A stretch of DNA of 64,000 nt, from NCBI RefSeq assembly GCF_030316895.1, contig NZ_JASZYV010000001.1, positions 496,001-560,000 on the forward strand. The letters run 5' to 3'. The DNA is from Variovorax dokdonensis. GTDB lineage: Bacteria; Pseudomonadota; Gammaproteobacteria; Burkholderiales; Burkholderiaceae_C. A program made the position numbers and the translations under genes. Below are positions 35,357 through 45,116 of the stretch, in pieces. The notes under the pieces are model-generated. The model searched no databases. It was not told the DNA's origin and worked only from the letters and a program-made list of their open reading frames with translations. Numbering within the stretch: position 1 is the first letter of the stretch; every line of letters starts with the position of its first letter.

Positions 35357-36772
35357 ATGCTGTCTACTTCTGCAACTGGCTTCCGCGAGGCTTCGCTGCC
35401 GGCGCTGGGCAAGCTCAACCCGTTGCTGGACCTCATCCTGAGGGGCGGGGATCTTGTTCTCTTCGTGGTGAGCGGCATGCTCGCCTTTGCCTTGCGATTC
35501 GGGCATCTGGACATGGGCGACGACTACGTCCATGCGATCTGCCGAGGCGTTCTGTTCGCCGTCATCATCTTCAACGGCGGTTCTCTTTACCGCAGGTGGC
35601 GCGGCCGCACGACGGCCAACGAGGCGCTCAAGGTCGCTGCCCTGTGGCCGCTTCTGTTCTGCGTGATGGCGGTCTATGCGCTTGCGGTGCGCGACGGGCA
35701 GGATGTCTCCCGCATCTGGTGGGCTTGCTGGCTGGTGCTCAGCATGTCCGGGGCGCTTCTCCTGCGCATGGCGGTCCGGGCGCGTTGGCTGAGTGCGCGA
35801 CGCGTCGACATCCGCAACTCCGTGGTGGTGGGCGCCAATCCGGAGGCACAACGCCTCGTCGATGCGATTCGTGGCGACGATCTGTGCGGCATCGAAGTAC
35901 ATGGCTGGTTCGCCACGCATGCGGATCGCTGCGAACTGACTGGCGCCCCGATGATCGGCCGCCTCGATGGCCTGGCCGCCTATGTCGAGTCGCGCGGCAT
36001 CGACCTCGTCTGGCTGGCGCTGCCGATGCGCGATCAGGCCAAGATCTCGTATGCGCTGAGCCAACTCAAGCACTCGACCGCCGACGTCAAGCTCGTACCC
36101 GACCTGTTCGGCCTGCATCTGCTCAATCACTCGGTGGAAGAAGTGGTCGGCCTGCCGGTCATCACGTTGCAACAGACGCCGCTGCAAGGCGCGGCGCGCG
36201 TGGTCAAGGCGGTGGAAGACCGGGCGCTGGCGCTGCTGATCCTGTTGCTCATCTCGCCGCTGATGCTCGCCATCGCCGCCGCGGTCAAGCTCAGCTCGCC
36301 GGGGCCGGTCTTCTACCGGCAAGAGCGCGTGAGTTGGAACAACCGCAGGTTCTGGATGTACAAGTTCCGCTCGATGCCGGTGGATGCCGAGCAGCGATCT
36401 GGCGCCGTGTGGGCCAAGGCCGGAGAGTCGCGCGCCACCAGGGTTGGCGCCTTCCTGCGCAAGACCAGCCTGGACGAACTGCCGCAGTTCTTCAACGTTC
36501 TGGTGGGCGACATGTCGATCGTCGGGCCACGCCCTGAGCGCCCCGTCTTCGTCGAGCAGTTCAAGAACCAGATTCCCGACTACATGAAGAAGCACATGGT
36601 CAAGGCGGGCATTACCGGTTGGGCACAGGTGAACGGTTGGCGCGGTTCGACCGACCTCAACCGGCGCATCGAGTGCGACATCTACTACATCGAAAACTGG
36701 TCGCTCAAGTTCGACCTGCAGATCATCGCGTTGACCCTGCTCAAGGGCTTCGTCAACAAGAACGCCTATTGA
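35357..36772 (+). CDS. Undecaprenyl-phosphate sugar phosphotransferase (WcaJ-like priming enzyme)
   Basis: A 471-residue polyprenyl-phosphate hexose-1-phosphate transferase that attaches the first sugar to undecaprenyl phosphate in the inner membrane. The N-terminal half has about four membrane spans and a Rossmann-like CoA-binding domain ([19 protein letters not shown]). A fifth membrane segment ([20 protein letters not shown]) precedes the catalytic domain, with [30 protein letters not shown] and VGPRPERP. The tail [17 protein letters not shown] is family-typical. As first gene of the exopolysaccharide run it primes the repeat unit. GGGAG precedes the ATG. Which sugar is used (often glucose) cannot be read. 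Confidence 0.94.
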   Translation: MLSTSATGFREASLPALGKLNPLLDLILRGGDLVLFVVSGMLAFALRFGHLDMGDDYVHAICRGVLFAVIIFNGGSLYRRWRGRTTANEALKVAALWPLLFCVMAVYALAVRDGQDVSRIWWACWLVLSMSGALLLRMAVRARWLSARRVDIRNSVVVGANPEAQRLVDAIRGDDLCGIEVHGWFATHADRCELTGAPMIGRLDGLAAYVESRGIDLVWLALPMRDQAKISYALSQLKHSTADVKLVPDLFGLHLLNHSVEEVVGLPVITLQQTPLQGAARVVKAVEDRALALLILLLISPLMLAIAAAVKLSSPGPVFYRQERVSWNNRRFWMYKFRSMPVDAEQRSGAVWAKAGESRATRVGAFLRKTSLDELPQFFNVLVGDMSIVGPRPERPVFVEQFKNQIPDYMKKHMVKAGITGWAQVNGWRGSTDLNRRIECDIYYIENWSLKFDLQIIALTLLKGFVNKNAY

Positions 36773-36808
36773 GCCCGCTGCGGCTCGCCACAAGGAGAAG
36801 GCCCTTTC

Positions 36809-37909
36809 ATGAAGGTCGCACTGGTTCACTATTGGCTGGTTGGCATGCGCGGCGGCGAGAAGGTGCTCGAAGCGTTGTGCGACCTGTACCCGGACGCGGA
36901 CATCTTCACGCTGGTGTGCGACGTCGACGCCATTTCCGAGAAGATCCGGCGCCATCGCATCACCACGTCGTTCCTGCAGAAGATCGGCGGCGTTCGGCAC
37001 TACCAGAAGATGCTGCCGCTGATGCCCTATGCGCTGGAGTCATTCGACCTGACCGGCTACGAGCTGATCATCTCGGTCGAGGCGGGGCCGGCCAAGGGCA
37101 TCATTCCCGGCCCCGGAGCCACGCACATCTGCTACTGCAATTCGCCGATGCGCTACATCTGGGATCTGTATCCACAATACCGCGCGTCGGTCGGGCCGCT
37201 GGCGCGCGCCGTCATGTCGCTCACCGCGCCGTCGCTGCGCCAGTGGGATGTGACCACCTCGGCTCGCGTCGACCACTTCATCGCCAACTCGGCCTATGTG
37301 GCCCGACGCATCGAGCGCTACTACCGGCGCAGCGCGCATGTGGTGCATCCGCCGGTGGACCTTCCGCGCTTCAGGGCGGCGGCTCAGGTGGACGACTACT
37401 ACCTGTGCGCAGGCCAGATCACGCCCTACAAGAAGGTGGATCTGGCGGTGGAAGCATGCACGCGCCTCGGGCGCCGACTGGTGGTGATCGGCTCCGGCGC
37501 CACGCCGGCGCTGCGCCGCCTGGCCGGCCCGACGGTCGAGTTCCTCGGGCCCGTCGATGACGCGACGATGGTCCATCACTTCTCGCATTGCAAGGCGCTT
37601 CTGTATCCGGGCATTGAGGACTTCGGCATCGTTCCACTCGAAGTCATGGCGAGCGGCCGGCCCGTGATCGCATTTGCCCAGGGTGGGGCGCTGGAGACCA
37701 TCGTCGAAGGCCGCACAGGGCTGTTCTTCGACGATCAATCCGTAGGCGGCCTGATGGAGGCGATCGAGCGCTTCGAAGCCGAGTGGGAGCCCGTGATGCC
37801 CGAAGTCCTGCAAGCGCATGCGCGCGGCTTCGACACCGGCGTCTTCAAGGCCCGCATGGCCGAACTCATCGGCCTCTTGGTCAATGCGTCGCCACAGATG
37901 GTGGACTGA
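36809..37909 (+). CDS. Glycosyltransferase family 4
   Basis: A 366-residue retaining GT-B glycosyltransferase adding a sugar to the lipid-linked intermediate at the inner face of the membrane. The N-terminus MKVALVHYWLVGMRGGEKVL and the C-terminal E-x7-E motif EDFGIVPLEVMASGRPVIA are characteristic. YLCAGQITPYKKVDLAVEA is the linker to the nucleotide-sugar domain. AAGGAGAAGG lies upstream of the ATG. Donor and acceptor sugars are not visible. It follows the priming enzyme by 36 bases in the same run. Confidence 0.93.
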   Translation: MKVALVHYWLVGMRGGEKVLEALCDLYPDADIFTLVCDVDAISEKIRRHRITTSFLQKIGGVRHYQKMLPLMPYALESFDLTGYELIISVEAGPAKGIIPGPGATHICYCNSPMRYIWDLYPQYRASVGPLARAVMSLTAPSLRQWDVTTSARVDHFIANSAYVARRIERYYRRSAHVVHPPVDLPRFRAAAQVDDYYLCAGQITPYKKVDLAVEACTRLGRRLVVIGSGATPALRRLAGPTVEFLGPVDDATMVHHFSHCKALLYPGIEDFGIVPLEVMASGRPVIAFAQGGALETIVEGRTGLFFDDQSVGGLMEAIERFEAEWEPVMPEVLQAHARGFDTGVFKARMAELIGLLVNASPQMVD

Positions 37910-37924
37910 AAACGCAGGGCGCGC

Positions 37925-39409
37925 ATGGAAGCCATCCCCATCGCCATCTTCTGGAGCATCGCGCTGTGGTGCCTCTTGCAGCGCAAGCAGGCCTTGCTGT
38001 ACCTGTTCTTCGCGTCGATGCCGTTCGGGTCCTTTGCCGTGATCCCCACGCAAGTCACCGGTGGGCTGACCCTGACGCCGACGCCGATCGTGGCGCTCAT
38101 GCTGATCGCCCGCGAACTGGGTTCGATGCGGGCCCTGGGTCAGGCCCTGGACATGGCGCTTCGGCGGTCCGGGCTCTTGCTGCTGTTCGCGTTCTGGGTC
38201 GTCGCCGGGGTGGTCACGCTGTTCATGCCGCGCTTCTTCGCCGGCATGGTGGAAGTGGTGCCTGTGCGTGCGGGCGCCCTGTCGGACACCACGCTGCTGG
38301 TGCCGACCACGCAGAACTTTTCGCAGCTCATCTACGTGAGCATCTCGGTGCTGGCCGTGTTCGCCTTCGCGCGCCTGCTTCAGGCCGACGAGATGCGGCG
38401 CCATGCCCTGGCGGCGCTGCTGCTGGGGGCGGCATTGACCGCCTTGACCGGCGCGTTGGACCTCGCCTCGCAATACGTGCCCATCGGGCTCGCCCTGGAG
38501 TTGTTTCGCACGGCCAGCTATGAGTTGCTGACCGACGTGGAGGTCCTGAGCGCCAAGCGAGTGGTGGGCCTGACGCCGGAGGCCTCGTCCTATGGCGCGC
38601 TGGCGCTGACATTCCTGGCTGCGTTGTACTTCTTCCGCCGGGCGATGCCCGCGGGCTTCGTGCGCCGCCGCCTGGTGCCTGCGCTGATGGGCGTGCTGCT
38701 GCTGTTGATCTGGCTGTCCACCTCGTCGGCGGCATACCTCGGACTGGGGCTGTTCGGCGCCGCGGCAGCGGCCGACTGGTGCTTCCGCTTGGCGGCTCCA
38801 GTCTCTCAGACCTATTTGCGCCGTGGCCTGGCCGGCGAGTTCGCTCTGGCGGTGGTCACGCTGTGCGTCTTGCTGATGATCGTGCTGGCCAAGCCTGGCC
38901 TGCTGGCACCGATGAGGGAGATGTTCGACCTGATGGTGCTGCAGAAGTCCAGCAGCAGTTCGTTCGAAGAGCGCAGCATGTGGACGCACGTGTCGCTGAA
39001 CGCCCTGTTCGCCACGCACGGACTCGGCGTGGGGCTGGGCGGGACGCGCGCATCCAATTTCGCCGTGGCGCTGGCCAGCAATGCCGGTGTTCTGGGCGCG
39101 GCGCTGTATTTCCTGTTCGTGCTCCAGTGCCTCGCATTTCGCAACCCGGCGCGCGGCGACGCCAAGGGCGTCGCATTGCTTTCCGGCATTCGATGGACCT
39201 ATCTGCCGGCCTTCTTCACCGGGCTGATGATCGGCACCACGCCGGACTTCGGGCTGTTCAATGCATTTCTCTTCGGCTTCGCGACGGCGATCACCTGCAG
39301 GCGTGCGCGCACCCGTGCGGCCCTGACCCCTTCGGCATCGCTGCAGCCGCAGGCCTATGTTCAACCCATGCGCCCGCGGGCGCTGCGGAGCCTGCGTGCA
39401 CAGCCATGA
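37925..39409 (+). CDS. Polysaccharide polymerase/O-antigen-ligase-like membrane protein
   Basis: A 494-residue protein with about ten to twelve hydrophobic segments and a large loop in the C-terminal half holding SSSSFEERSMWTHVSLNALF followed by THGLGVGLGGTRASN. That loop is the type seen in Wzy polymerases and O-antigen ligases (Wzy_C region). Between a glycosyltransferase and a flippase gene it is most likely the Wzy that joins repeat units in the periplasm. Sequence conservation in this class is weak, so the assignment rests on topology and context. Confidence 0.82.
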   Translation: MEAIPIAIFWSIALWCLLQRKQALLYLFFASMPFGSFAVIPTQVTGGLTLTPTPIVALMLIARELGSMRALGQALDMALRRSGLLLLFAFWVVAGVVTLFMPRFFAGMVEVVPVRAGALSDTTLLVPTTQNFSQLIYVSISVLAVFAFARLLQADEMRRHALAALLLGAALTALTGALDLASQYVPIGLALELFRTASYELLTDVEVLSAKRVVGLTPEASSYGALALTFLAALYFFRRAMPAGFVRRRLVPALMGVLLLLIWLSTSSAAYLGLGLFGAAAAADWCFRLAAPVSQTYLRRGLAGEFALAVVTLCVLLMIVLAKPGLLAPMREMFDLMVLQKSSSSSFEERSMWTHVSLNALFATHGLGVGLGGTRASNFAVALASNAGVLGAALYFLFVLQCLAFRNPARGDAKGVALLSGIRWTYLPAFFTGLMIGTTPDFGLFNAFLFGFATAITCRRARTRAALTPSASLQPQAYVQPMRPRALRSLRAQP

Positions 39410-40958
39410 GGGCCCCAGCGTAGCAAGCCGCGCGGTCGGGGCAGGCGCCTGGACGGTGGGCACGCGCCTGTTGGCCAAGCTGATCGACCTGGCCATGTTG
39501 CTGTGCCTGGCACGCTTTCTAGGGCCTGCGGAGTTCGGCCTGGTGGCCATGGCCATGGCCGCGGTGTTCATCATCGAAGCCTTGTTCGACCTGCCCACGG
39601 CGGCCGCGCTCATCCGCCTGCCCGAACTGGAGCCGGACATGCTCCACACCGCCTTCACACTCAGCCTGCTGCGGGGCGTGGTGGTGGGCTTGCTGCTGAT
39701 CGCAGTTGCATGGCCGCTGGCGGCCTTCAACAACGAACCACGGGTGGCGCTGCTGATGGTCGTTCTGGCTCTGGCGCCGGCGATGCGCGGTCTGGTCAAC
39801 CCCCGCATGGTCGAGTACGCGCGGGCCTTGAACTTCAGGCCCGATGCGCTGCTGGAGCTCTCCGGCAAAGTCGTCGCCTTCGTGGTCGCGGTGAGCATTG
39901 CGGCCGCCACGCGCAGCTTCTGGGCCATTGCCGCGGCCACGGTTTGTGCGCCGCTCGTATCGACCGTGCTGTCGTACGTCATTGCGCCGATCCGGCCGCG
40001 CCTGCGCCTGACGCATTGGCCGCAGTTCTCGAGCCTGATCGGCTGGAACTTCGTTTCGCAGTGGTTCTCCGCGCTCAACTGGCAGATCGATCGGCTGGTC
40101 CTGCCGCGTGTGACCGACGCTGGCGCCTTCGGCCAGTACACCATGGGGCGGCAGTTGGCGGAGGTGCCCAGTCAGGTGCTGATTCAGCCGCTGGTGCGCC
40201 CCGTGATGCCGACGCTGGCCTCGGCGGGCGATGCACGGCAGTCGCGCTATCTCAAGCTGTCGCACGCCATCGCGGTGGTGATGTTGCCCGTCATGGGTCT
40301 GCCGCTGCTGTGGCCCGAGCCGCTGGTGCGCGTGGCGCTCGGGCCCGCCTGGAGCGGCGCGGCCCAGTGGCTGCTGTGGATCAGCGCGATCACCGTGATC
40401 GGCCTGCCAGGCCTGCTGCTCGCACCCTTGGCCATGACCCTTGATCGCACGCGCTGGCTCGCATTCCGGACGACAGTGGAATTCCTGGTCAGGCTGCCGC
40501 TGGTGTGGATCGGCGCGGTGCACTACGGCATTCTGGGGGCCGTGGCCGCAAGCGCGGTGGCGTCGGCGGTGGGCATGGTGGTCGGGCTGTTCGTCGTTCG
40601 ACATCTCATCGCCACCAGCCTCGCGGCGCAGTTGATGACGCTGCTGCGCCCCGTGCTCGCCATGGTGCCGGCGGCGGGCTTCCTGTGGTGGACCAAGCCA
40701 TGGGTGATGGGCGCGCCCGGCCTGATTGATCTGCTGTTGCGTGCCGTACCGCTGGGGCTGCTCTATCTGTTCATCTACATGCTGGCGACGCTGGTGGCCT
40801 GGCAACTGGCCGGACGGCCGGGCGGGTTGGAGCAACACCTCGTGGGCGTGGTCCGAACGCGTGTACAGAAGCCGCTATCCCGCCGTGCGCGGACTTCCGG
40901 CCGCAGCCGGCCGCATCCACGCCATCCGAAGGAGGCGCATGTCGAACAACCCCATTGA
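39396..40958 (+). CDS. Wzx-type polysaccharide flippase
   Basis: A 520-residue MOP-superfamily (WzxC-like) flippase with about 12 to 14 hydrophobic spans, moving the lipid-linked repeat unit across the inner membrane. The opening SRAVGAGAWTVGTRLLAKLI and LARFLGPAEFGLVAMAMA are typical. The start is set at a GTG with GGAG five bases upstream, inside the last 14 bases of the previous gene. An ATG 13 codons earlier (39357) is possible but would add a Cys-rich, polar extension. It overlaps the next glycosyltransferase by 20 bases. Confidence 0.9.
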   Translation: MHSHEGPSVASRAVGAGAWTVGTRLLAKLIDLAMLLCLARFLGPAEFGLVAMAMAAVFIIEALFDLPTAAALIRLPELEPDMLHTAFTLSLLRGVVVGLLLIAVAWPLAAFNNEPRVALLMVVLALAPAMRGLVNPRMVEYARALNFRPDALLELSGKVVAFVVAVSIAAATRSFWAIAAATVCAPLVSTVLSYVIAPIRPRLRLTHWPQFSSLIGWNFVSQWFSALNWQIDRLVLPRVTDAGAFGQYTMGRQLAEVPSQVLIQPLVRPVMPTLASAGDARQSRYLKLSHAIAVVMLPVMGLPLLWPEPLVRVALGPAWSGAAQWLLWISAITVIGLPGLLLAPLAMTLDRTRWLAFRTTVEFLVRLPLVWIGAVHYGILGAVAASAVASAVGMVVGLFVVRHLIATSLAAQLMTLLRPVLAMVPAAGFLWWTKPWVMGAPGLIDLLLRAVPLGLLYLFIYMLATLVAWQLAGRPGGLEQHLVGVVRTRVQKPLSRRARTSGRSRPHPRHPKEAHVEQPH

Positions 40959-42195
40959 ACCGACCGCGCGGCATCCAGATGCCGCGATCAGGCTCGTCAT
41001 CAACGGCAAGTTCCTGCAGCCGTCCACGAGCCGCTCGGGCGTCTACCGGGTCGCCCGGGAGATGCTGGTGGCTTTGGACCGAATGCTGGCCGACGACCCG
41101 GCACTGGCGGCACGCGTCGATTGCCGGCTGATGCTGCCGAGAGACCAGGATCCGGGCCTTCCGCTCTCGCGCATCCAGGTCGAGCGTCGCCAGGATGCGC
41201 GCCGGCTCGGCTCGCGCTTCGACCGCTTCTACGGTGTTCTTTGGGAACAGACGGTGCTGCCCTGGCGCTCGCGGGGCGCGACGCTCATCAGCCTGTGCAA
41301 CATCGGGCCGGTGGCTCGCCGCGACGCATTCACCATGGTGCACGACGCACAGGTCTACAGCTCGCCTGCGTCCTACTCGTTGGCGTTTCGATCCTGGTAC
41401 CGGCTGGTTCTGCCTCTGCTGGGCAGGCGCAACAGGTCGCTGCTGACCGTGTCGGGCTACTCGAAGGCGCAGCTCGTGCAATTCGGCGTGGCCGAGGCGG
41501 AGCGGATCCGCGTCATCCACAACGGTTGCGATCACGTCAAGCGCCTCGTGCCGGATGCGGATGCGGTGCATTCGCTGGGCCTCAATGGCGACCAGTTCGT
41601 CCTGGCACTGGCCAATCTCCAGCCGCACAAGAACATCGCGATGTTGCTCCAAGCCTTTGAATCGCAGGCGCTTGCCAACGTCACGCTGGCGTTGTTCGGC
41701 CCGGCCAAGCGAGAAGACTTCGAGCGACAGGGCCACGTGGTGCCGCCCAATGTGCGCTTCCTGGGCTTCGTCAGCGATGAACAACTGGCCGGGCTGCTGA
41801 AGGCGGCGACGGCGCTCGCGTTTCCGTCCACCACCGAGGGCTTCGGCCTGCCTCCGCTGGAGGCGATGCTGCTGGGATGCCCGACCATCGCGGCGCCGTG
41901 CGGCGCTTTACCCGAAGTGTGCGGTGACGCCGTGCTCTGGGCAGACGCACGATCGCCGGACCAATGGGCCGAGCAGATCCTTCGCTGCTGCATCGACCCG
42001 GCCTTGCGCGACGAAATGCGCGCACGCGGCCGGGGGCAGGCGGCGCGCTTCACCTGGGCGCGAGCGGTGGAAGGCCTGCTGGCGACCGTTTCGGGGGTGC
42101 CGCAAGTCATCCGGGAGTACGAGCCGTCCGACCGCGAAACTCAGGCGCGCGAGGGCACCGCTGTGGCGCGAGATGCGTTCGCATCGCGGACTTGA
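40939..42195 (+). CDS. Glycosyltransferase family 4 (GT-B)
   Basis: A 418-residue glycosyltransferase. The N-terminal SRSGVYRVAREM loop, the central TVSGYSKAQLVQFGVAEAER and the donor-binding LALANLQPHKNIAMLLQAF and STTEGFGLPPLEAMLLGCP (E-x7-E) are those of family 4. AAGGAGG lies before the ATG, inside the flippase gene. It should add one of the later sugars of the repeat unit; the sugar is unknown. Confidence 0.93.
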   Translation: MSNNPIEPTARHPDAAIRLVINGKFLQPSTSRSGVYRVAREMLVALDRMLADDPALAARVDCRLMLPRDQDPGLPLSRIQVERRQDARRLGSRFDRFYGVLWEQTVLPWRSRGATLISLCNIGPVARRDAFTMVHDAQVYSSPASYSLAFRSWYRLVLPLLGRRNRSLLTVSGYSKAQLVQFGVAEAERIRVIHNGCDHVKRLVPDADAVHSLGLNGDQFVLALANLQPHKNIAMLLQAFESQALANVTLALFGPAKREDFERQGHVVPPNVRFLGFVSDEQLAGLLKAATALAFPSTTEGFGLPPLEAMLLGCPTIAAPCGALPEVCGDAVLWADARSPDQWAEQILRCCIDPALRDEMRARGRGQAARFTWARAVEGLLATVSGVPQVIREYEPSDRETQAREGTAVARDAFASRT

Positions 42196-42209
42196 ACGAA
42201 CGTCGCCCG

Positions 42210-43268
42210 ATGACGCACGCATCCACATCACGCCTTCTCTCGCTGGATGGCATGCGCGGCCTGGCGGCCATTGCGGTGATCGCCTGGCACCTGGAGTTCA
42301 TCGGCGCCTTCGCGCAGAGCGGCTATCTGGCGGTGGACTTCTTCTTTGTCATGAGCGGTGTGGTCATCGCGAGGGCCTACCGGCAGCGGCTGCACAACGG
42401 GTTGCCGACATTCGACTTTTTCGCGGAGCGCGTCATCCGGCTGTATCCGCTGTACCTGCTGGGGCTGCTGATCGGGCTGACGCGCCTGACGGGGCAGATC
42501 GTCGCCGGTCACCCCAACAGCCTGAGCTGGTCGGAGCTGGGCATCAGCGCGGCGTTCAATCTGCTGATGCTGCCCACGCCGGCGACGACGTTCTTGGCGC
42601 CCATCAACATTCCTTCGTGGTCGCTGTTCTTCGAGCTGCTGGTCAATGTTTTCTGGGCGGCGGTGCTCCTGCGGGCGTCCAGACGGGTTCTGATCGCGGC
42701 GGTCGTCTTTCTCTATGCGGCGCTGTCGCTGGCGGTGATGGATGCGGGCTCAGCGCAAGGCGGCTGGATCTGGTCCGAGTTCCACGTCGGCTTGCTGCGC
42801 AGCCTGTTTGGTTTCCTGCTGGGTGTGCTGATGGCGCAGACCATCGATGCGAGTCCGCCCCGCAAGTCGTGGTGGACGCTGGTCGCGGCGGCGGCGCTGT
42901 GTGCGCTGCTGGCGGCGGACGTGCCGCAGCCGTATCGACCGCTCTTCGATCTTGGCGTCATCCTGGTGGCCTCTCCGGCCATCGTGTGGGTCGGCATGCG
43001 CTTCGATCCTCCGGCCTGCTGCGAGGCGGCGGCGCGCGCGCTGGGGGACATGTCGTTCCCGGTGTACGTGCTGCACTTCGGGCCGCTGTTCAGCATCTCC
43101 TTCCTCGCGCGAAAGCTGGACATCAGCCCTGCGCTCTGGATTCCGTCGTTCGTCCTTGGCATCTGCGCGGTGTCGCTGTACCTCGCCCGTACCTACGACC
43201 CGTGGGCGCGCGGCAAGCTCAAGCGATTGCTGGCCGGTCGACGCCTTCGCATGACCTGGGTGGCATGA
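42210..43268 (+). CDS. OafA/YrhL-like integral-membrane acyltransferase
   Basis: A 352-residue acyltransferase-3 protein with about ten membrane segments. SLDGMRGLAAIAVIAWH near the N-terminus carries the conserved Arg16 and His27 thought to act in acyl transfer, and FFFVMSGVVIARAYRQR is the second family motif. It probably adds acetyl or another acyl group to the polysaccharide. It starts 14 bases after the previous glycosyltransferase. The C-terminus is basic (KLKRLLAGRRLR). Confidence 0.92.
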   Translation: MTHASTSRLLSLDGMRGLAAIAVIAWHLEFIGAFAQSGYLAVDFFFVMSGVVIARAYRQRLHNGLPTFDFFAERVIRLYPLYLLGLLIGLTRLTGQIVAGHPNSLSWSELGISAAFNLLMLPTPATTFLAPINIPSWSLFFELLVNVFWAAVLLRASRRVLIAAVVFLYAALSLAVMDAGSAQGGWIWSEFHVGLLRSLFGFLLGVLMAQTIDASPPRKSWWTLVAAAALCALLAADVPQPYRPLFDLGVILVASPAIVWVGMRFDPPACCEAAARALGDMSFPVYVLHFGPLFSISFLARKLDISPALWIPSFVLGICAVSLYLARTYDPWARGKLKRLLAGRRLRMTWVA

Positions 43269-43314
43269 AGCCACCGACATCGACTTTCATGACCAACCCA
43301 CTGGTGGATCCGAC

Positions 43315-44199
43315 ATGAGCCTGAAGATTGCCGTTGCCATCGCCACTGCTGGCCGCCGCGAGGTGCTGGCGGACACCATCCGCTGGATGGCCCGTCAGAG
43401 CCGGCCTGCGCAAGAACTGCTGGTCTGTCCCGCCAGGCCTGCAGACCTCGACGCGGCTTGCCTCGAAGACTTTCCATGGCCGACGCGTGTCGTGTCCGGC
43501 CCCATCGGATTGCCGGCGCAGCGCAATGCATTGATCGACGCCACCGATGCGGACCTGGTCGTCTTCTTCGACGATGATTTCCTGCCCGCCGATGACTTCC
43601 TGCAGCAGGCGGAGGATCTGTTCACCACGCAGGCCGGCGTCATGATCGCCACCGGCGATGTGTTGGCCGACGGCATCCTCGGTCCTGGGCTCACGCATGA
43701 GGAAGGCGTCCAGGTGCTCTCGCGCGCCGCCGCACGCGACATGCCGGCCGCGCTGACGCCCACGTTCAACGCCTACGGCTGCAACATGGCCATCAGGATG
43801 GCGCCCGTTCGTGCGCACGGCTATCGCTTCGACGAGCACCTGCCGCTCTACGCATGGCTGGAGGATGTGGACTTCTCGCGGCAACTGGCACCGCACGGAC
43901 TGATCGTCAAATGGACGGCCCTGCGGGGCGTGCATCTGGGCACCAAGCGATCGGGTCGCAGCCCTGGCAAACAGCTGGGCTATTCGCAGGTGGCCAATCG
44001 GGTCTACATCATGCGCAAAGGCCGCATGTCGGCCTGGCAGGCGGTGAACGGCAACCTGCGCAACATCATGGCCAATCTGGTCAAGAGCCTGCGGCCGGAA
44101 CCGTGGGTCGATCGACGCGGGCGGCTGGAGGGCAACTTCATCGCGTTGTGGGACTGGGTGCGCGGGCGTGTGGACCCCGAGCGCATCCTCCGCTTCTGA
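43315..44199 (+). CDS. Glycosyltransferase family 2
   Basis: A 294-residue GT-A inverting glycosyltransferase. It opens IAVAIATAGRREVLADTIRW, and the metal- and nucleotide-binding DxD region is VVFFDDDFLPADDF. The acceptor-side YAWLEDVDFSRQL carries the usual late acidic motif. No membrane span is seen, so it acts at the cytoplasmic face of the membrane. It lies in the same run, 46 bases after the acyltransferase gene, and is followed by a second family 2 gene. Confidence 0.92.
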   Translation: MSLKIAVAIATAGRREVLADTIRWMARQSRPAQELLVCPARPADLDAACLEDFPWPTRVVSGPIGLPAQRNALIDATDADLVVFFDDDFLPADDFLQQAEDLFTTQAGVMIATGDVLADGILGPGLTHEEGVQVLSRAAARDMPAALTPTFNAYGCNMAIRMAPVRAHGYRFDEHLPLYAWLEDVDFSRQLAPHGLIVKWTALRGVHLGTKRSGRSPGKQLGYSQVANRVYIMRKGRMSAWQAVNGNLRNIMANLVKSLRPEPWVDRRGRLEGNFIALWDWVRGRVDPERILRF

Positions 44200-44213
44200 T
44201 ACGGGTGCCAAGG

Positions 44214-45098
44214 ATGGGTGCAACCAAGGTTTCGCTGGTGATGTCCACGCTGGGCAGGGTGGACGAGGTGCTCCAGTTCATCGCCGGGCTGGAGCGGCTG
44301 GAACATCGCGACTTCGAACTGATCATCGTTGACCAGAACGACGACACGCGTCTGCACGACGCCTGCGCCAACGTGGCCCCGAGCTTTGCGCTGCATTACC
44401 TCCGAAGGCCGGACATCAAGGGTCTCAGCCGCGGGCGCAACCTGGGGCTCGGTCAAGCCAGTGGGGACATCGTCTGCTTTCCGGATGACGATTGCCTGTA
44501 CCCCCCGACCCTCGTCAGCAAGGTCCTGGCGCGCTTCGAGGAGACCGGCTGCGACGTCCTTTGCGGGCGGGCCGCCGCCCTGGATGGACGCTCCATCAAT
44601 GGTCGCTTCGAGACCAGCGCGCAGCATGTGGACCTGCGCAACGTATTCACCACGCAGATCGAATGGGTGGTGTTCTTCAAGCGCCAGGTGCTGCAAAGGC
44701 TGGAGGGTTACGACGAGGACATCGGCGTCGGCGCATCCACGCCGTGGCAATCCTGCGAAGGCCCCGAGATCACCATCCGGGCCATCCAGGCGGGGTTCGG
44801 CGTGTACTACGACCCCGAGATCTATGCACACCATCCGGAGCTCAACACGCAGCATCCCGATCGGGCGATGCGCCAGAAGGGCCGGCGCTATGCGCGCGGG
44901 ATGGGCTACGTCATCAAGAAGCACAGCTACGGATTTCCGTACCTTGCCAAGTACCTGGTGCGGCCGATCGGTGGTGCCTGCGTGTCGCTGCTCAAGGGCA
45001 ACCTGCGCCGCGTCTTCTACTACCTGAACGTGGCAGCGGGGCGGGCAGAAGGCTACATGGGCATCTGCCTGGAAGGCGGTCGCCTGCAGAAAAAGTAG
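44214..45098 (+). CDS. Glycosyltransferase family 2
   Basis: A 294-residue GT-A protein: VSLVMSTLGRVDEVLQFI at the start, GLSRGRNLGLGQASGDIVCF and DDDC as the DxD region, then a late TPWQSCEGPEITIRA motif. The basic C-terminus may touch the membrane. The ATG at 44214 is used; a GTG three codons earlier is possible, and neither has a convincing ribosome site. It is the last gene of the plus-strand run and meets the autokinase gene tail to tail with 18 bases between the stops. Confidence 0.9.
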   Translation: MGATKVSLVMSTLGRVDEVLQFIAGLERLEHRDFELIIVDQNDDTRLHDACANVAPSFALHYLRRPDIKGLSRGRNLGLGQASGDIVCFPDDDCLYPPTLVSKVLARFEETGCDVLCGRAAALDGRSINGRFETSAQHVDLRNVFTTQIEWVVFFKRQVLQRLEGYDEDIGVGASTPWQSCEGPEITIRAIQAGFGVYYDPEIYAHHPELNTQHPDRAMRQKGRRYARGMGYVIKKHSYGFPYLAKYLVRPIGGACVSLLKGNLRRVFYYLNVAAGRAEGYMGICLEGGRLQKK

Positions 45099-45116
45099 CC
45101 CGGCGGGCGCCGGGGC

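Noticed and set aside
39357-39395. ATG at 39357 as flippase start
   Set aside because: It adds a polar Cys-rich stretch before the first membrane helix; the later GTG has a ribosome site. Kept as an alternative only.
37040-40144. An antisense frame of over 1000 codons opposite the glycosyltransferase and polymerase genes
   Set aside because: Long antisense frames are expected in DNA of this GC content; the peptide is low-complexity in Arg, Gln and His, and the plus strand carries clear families.
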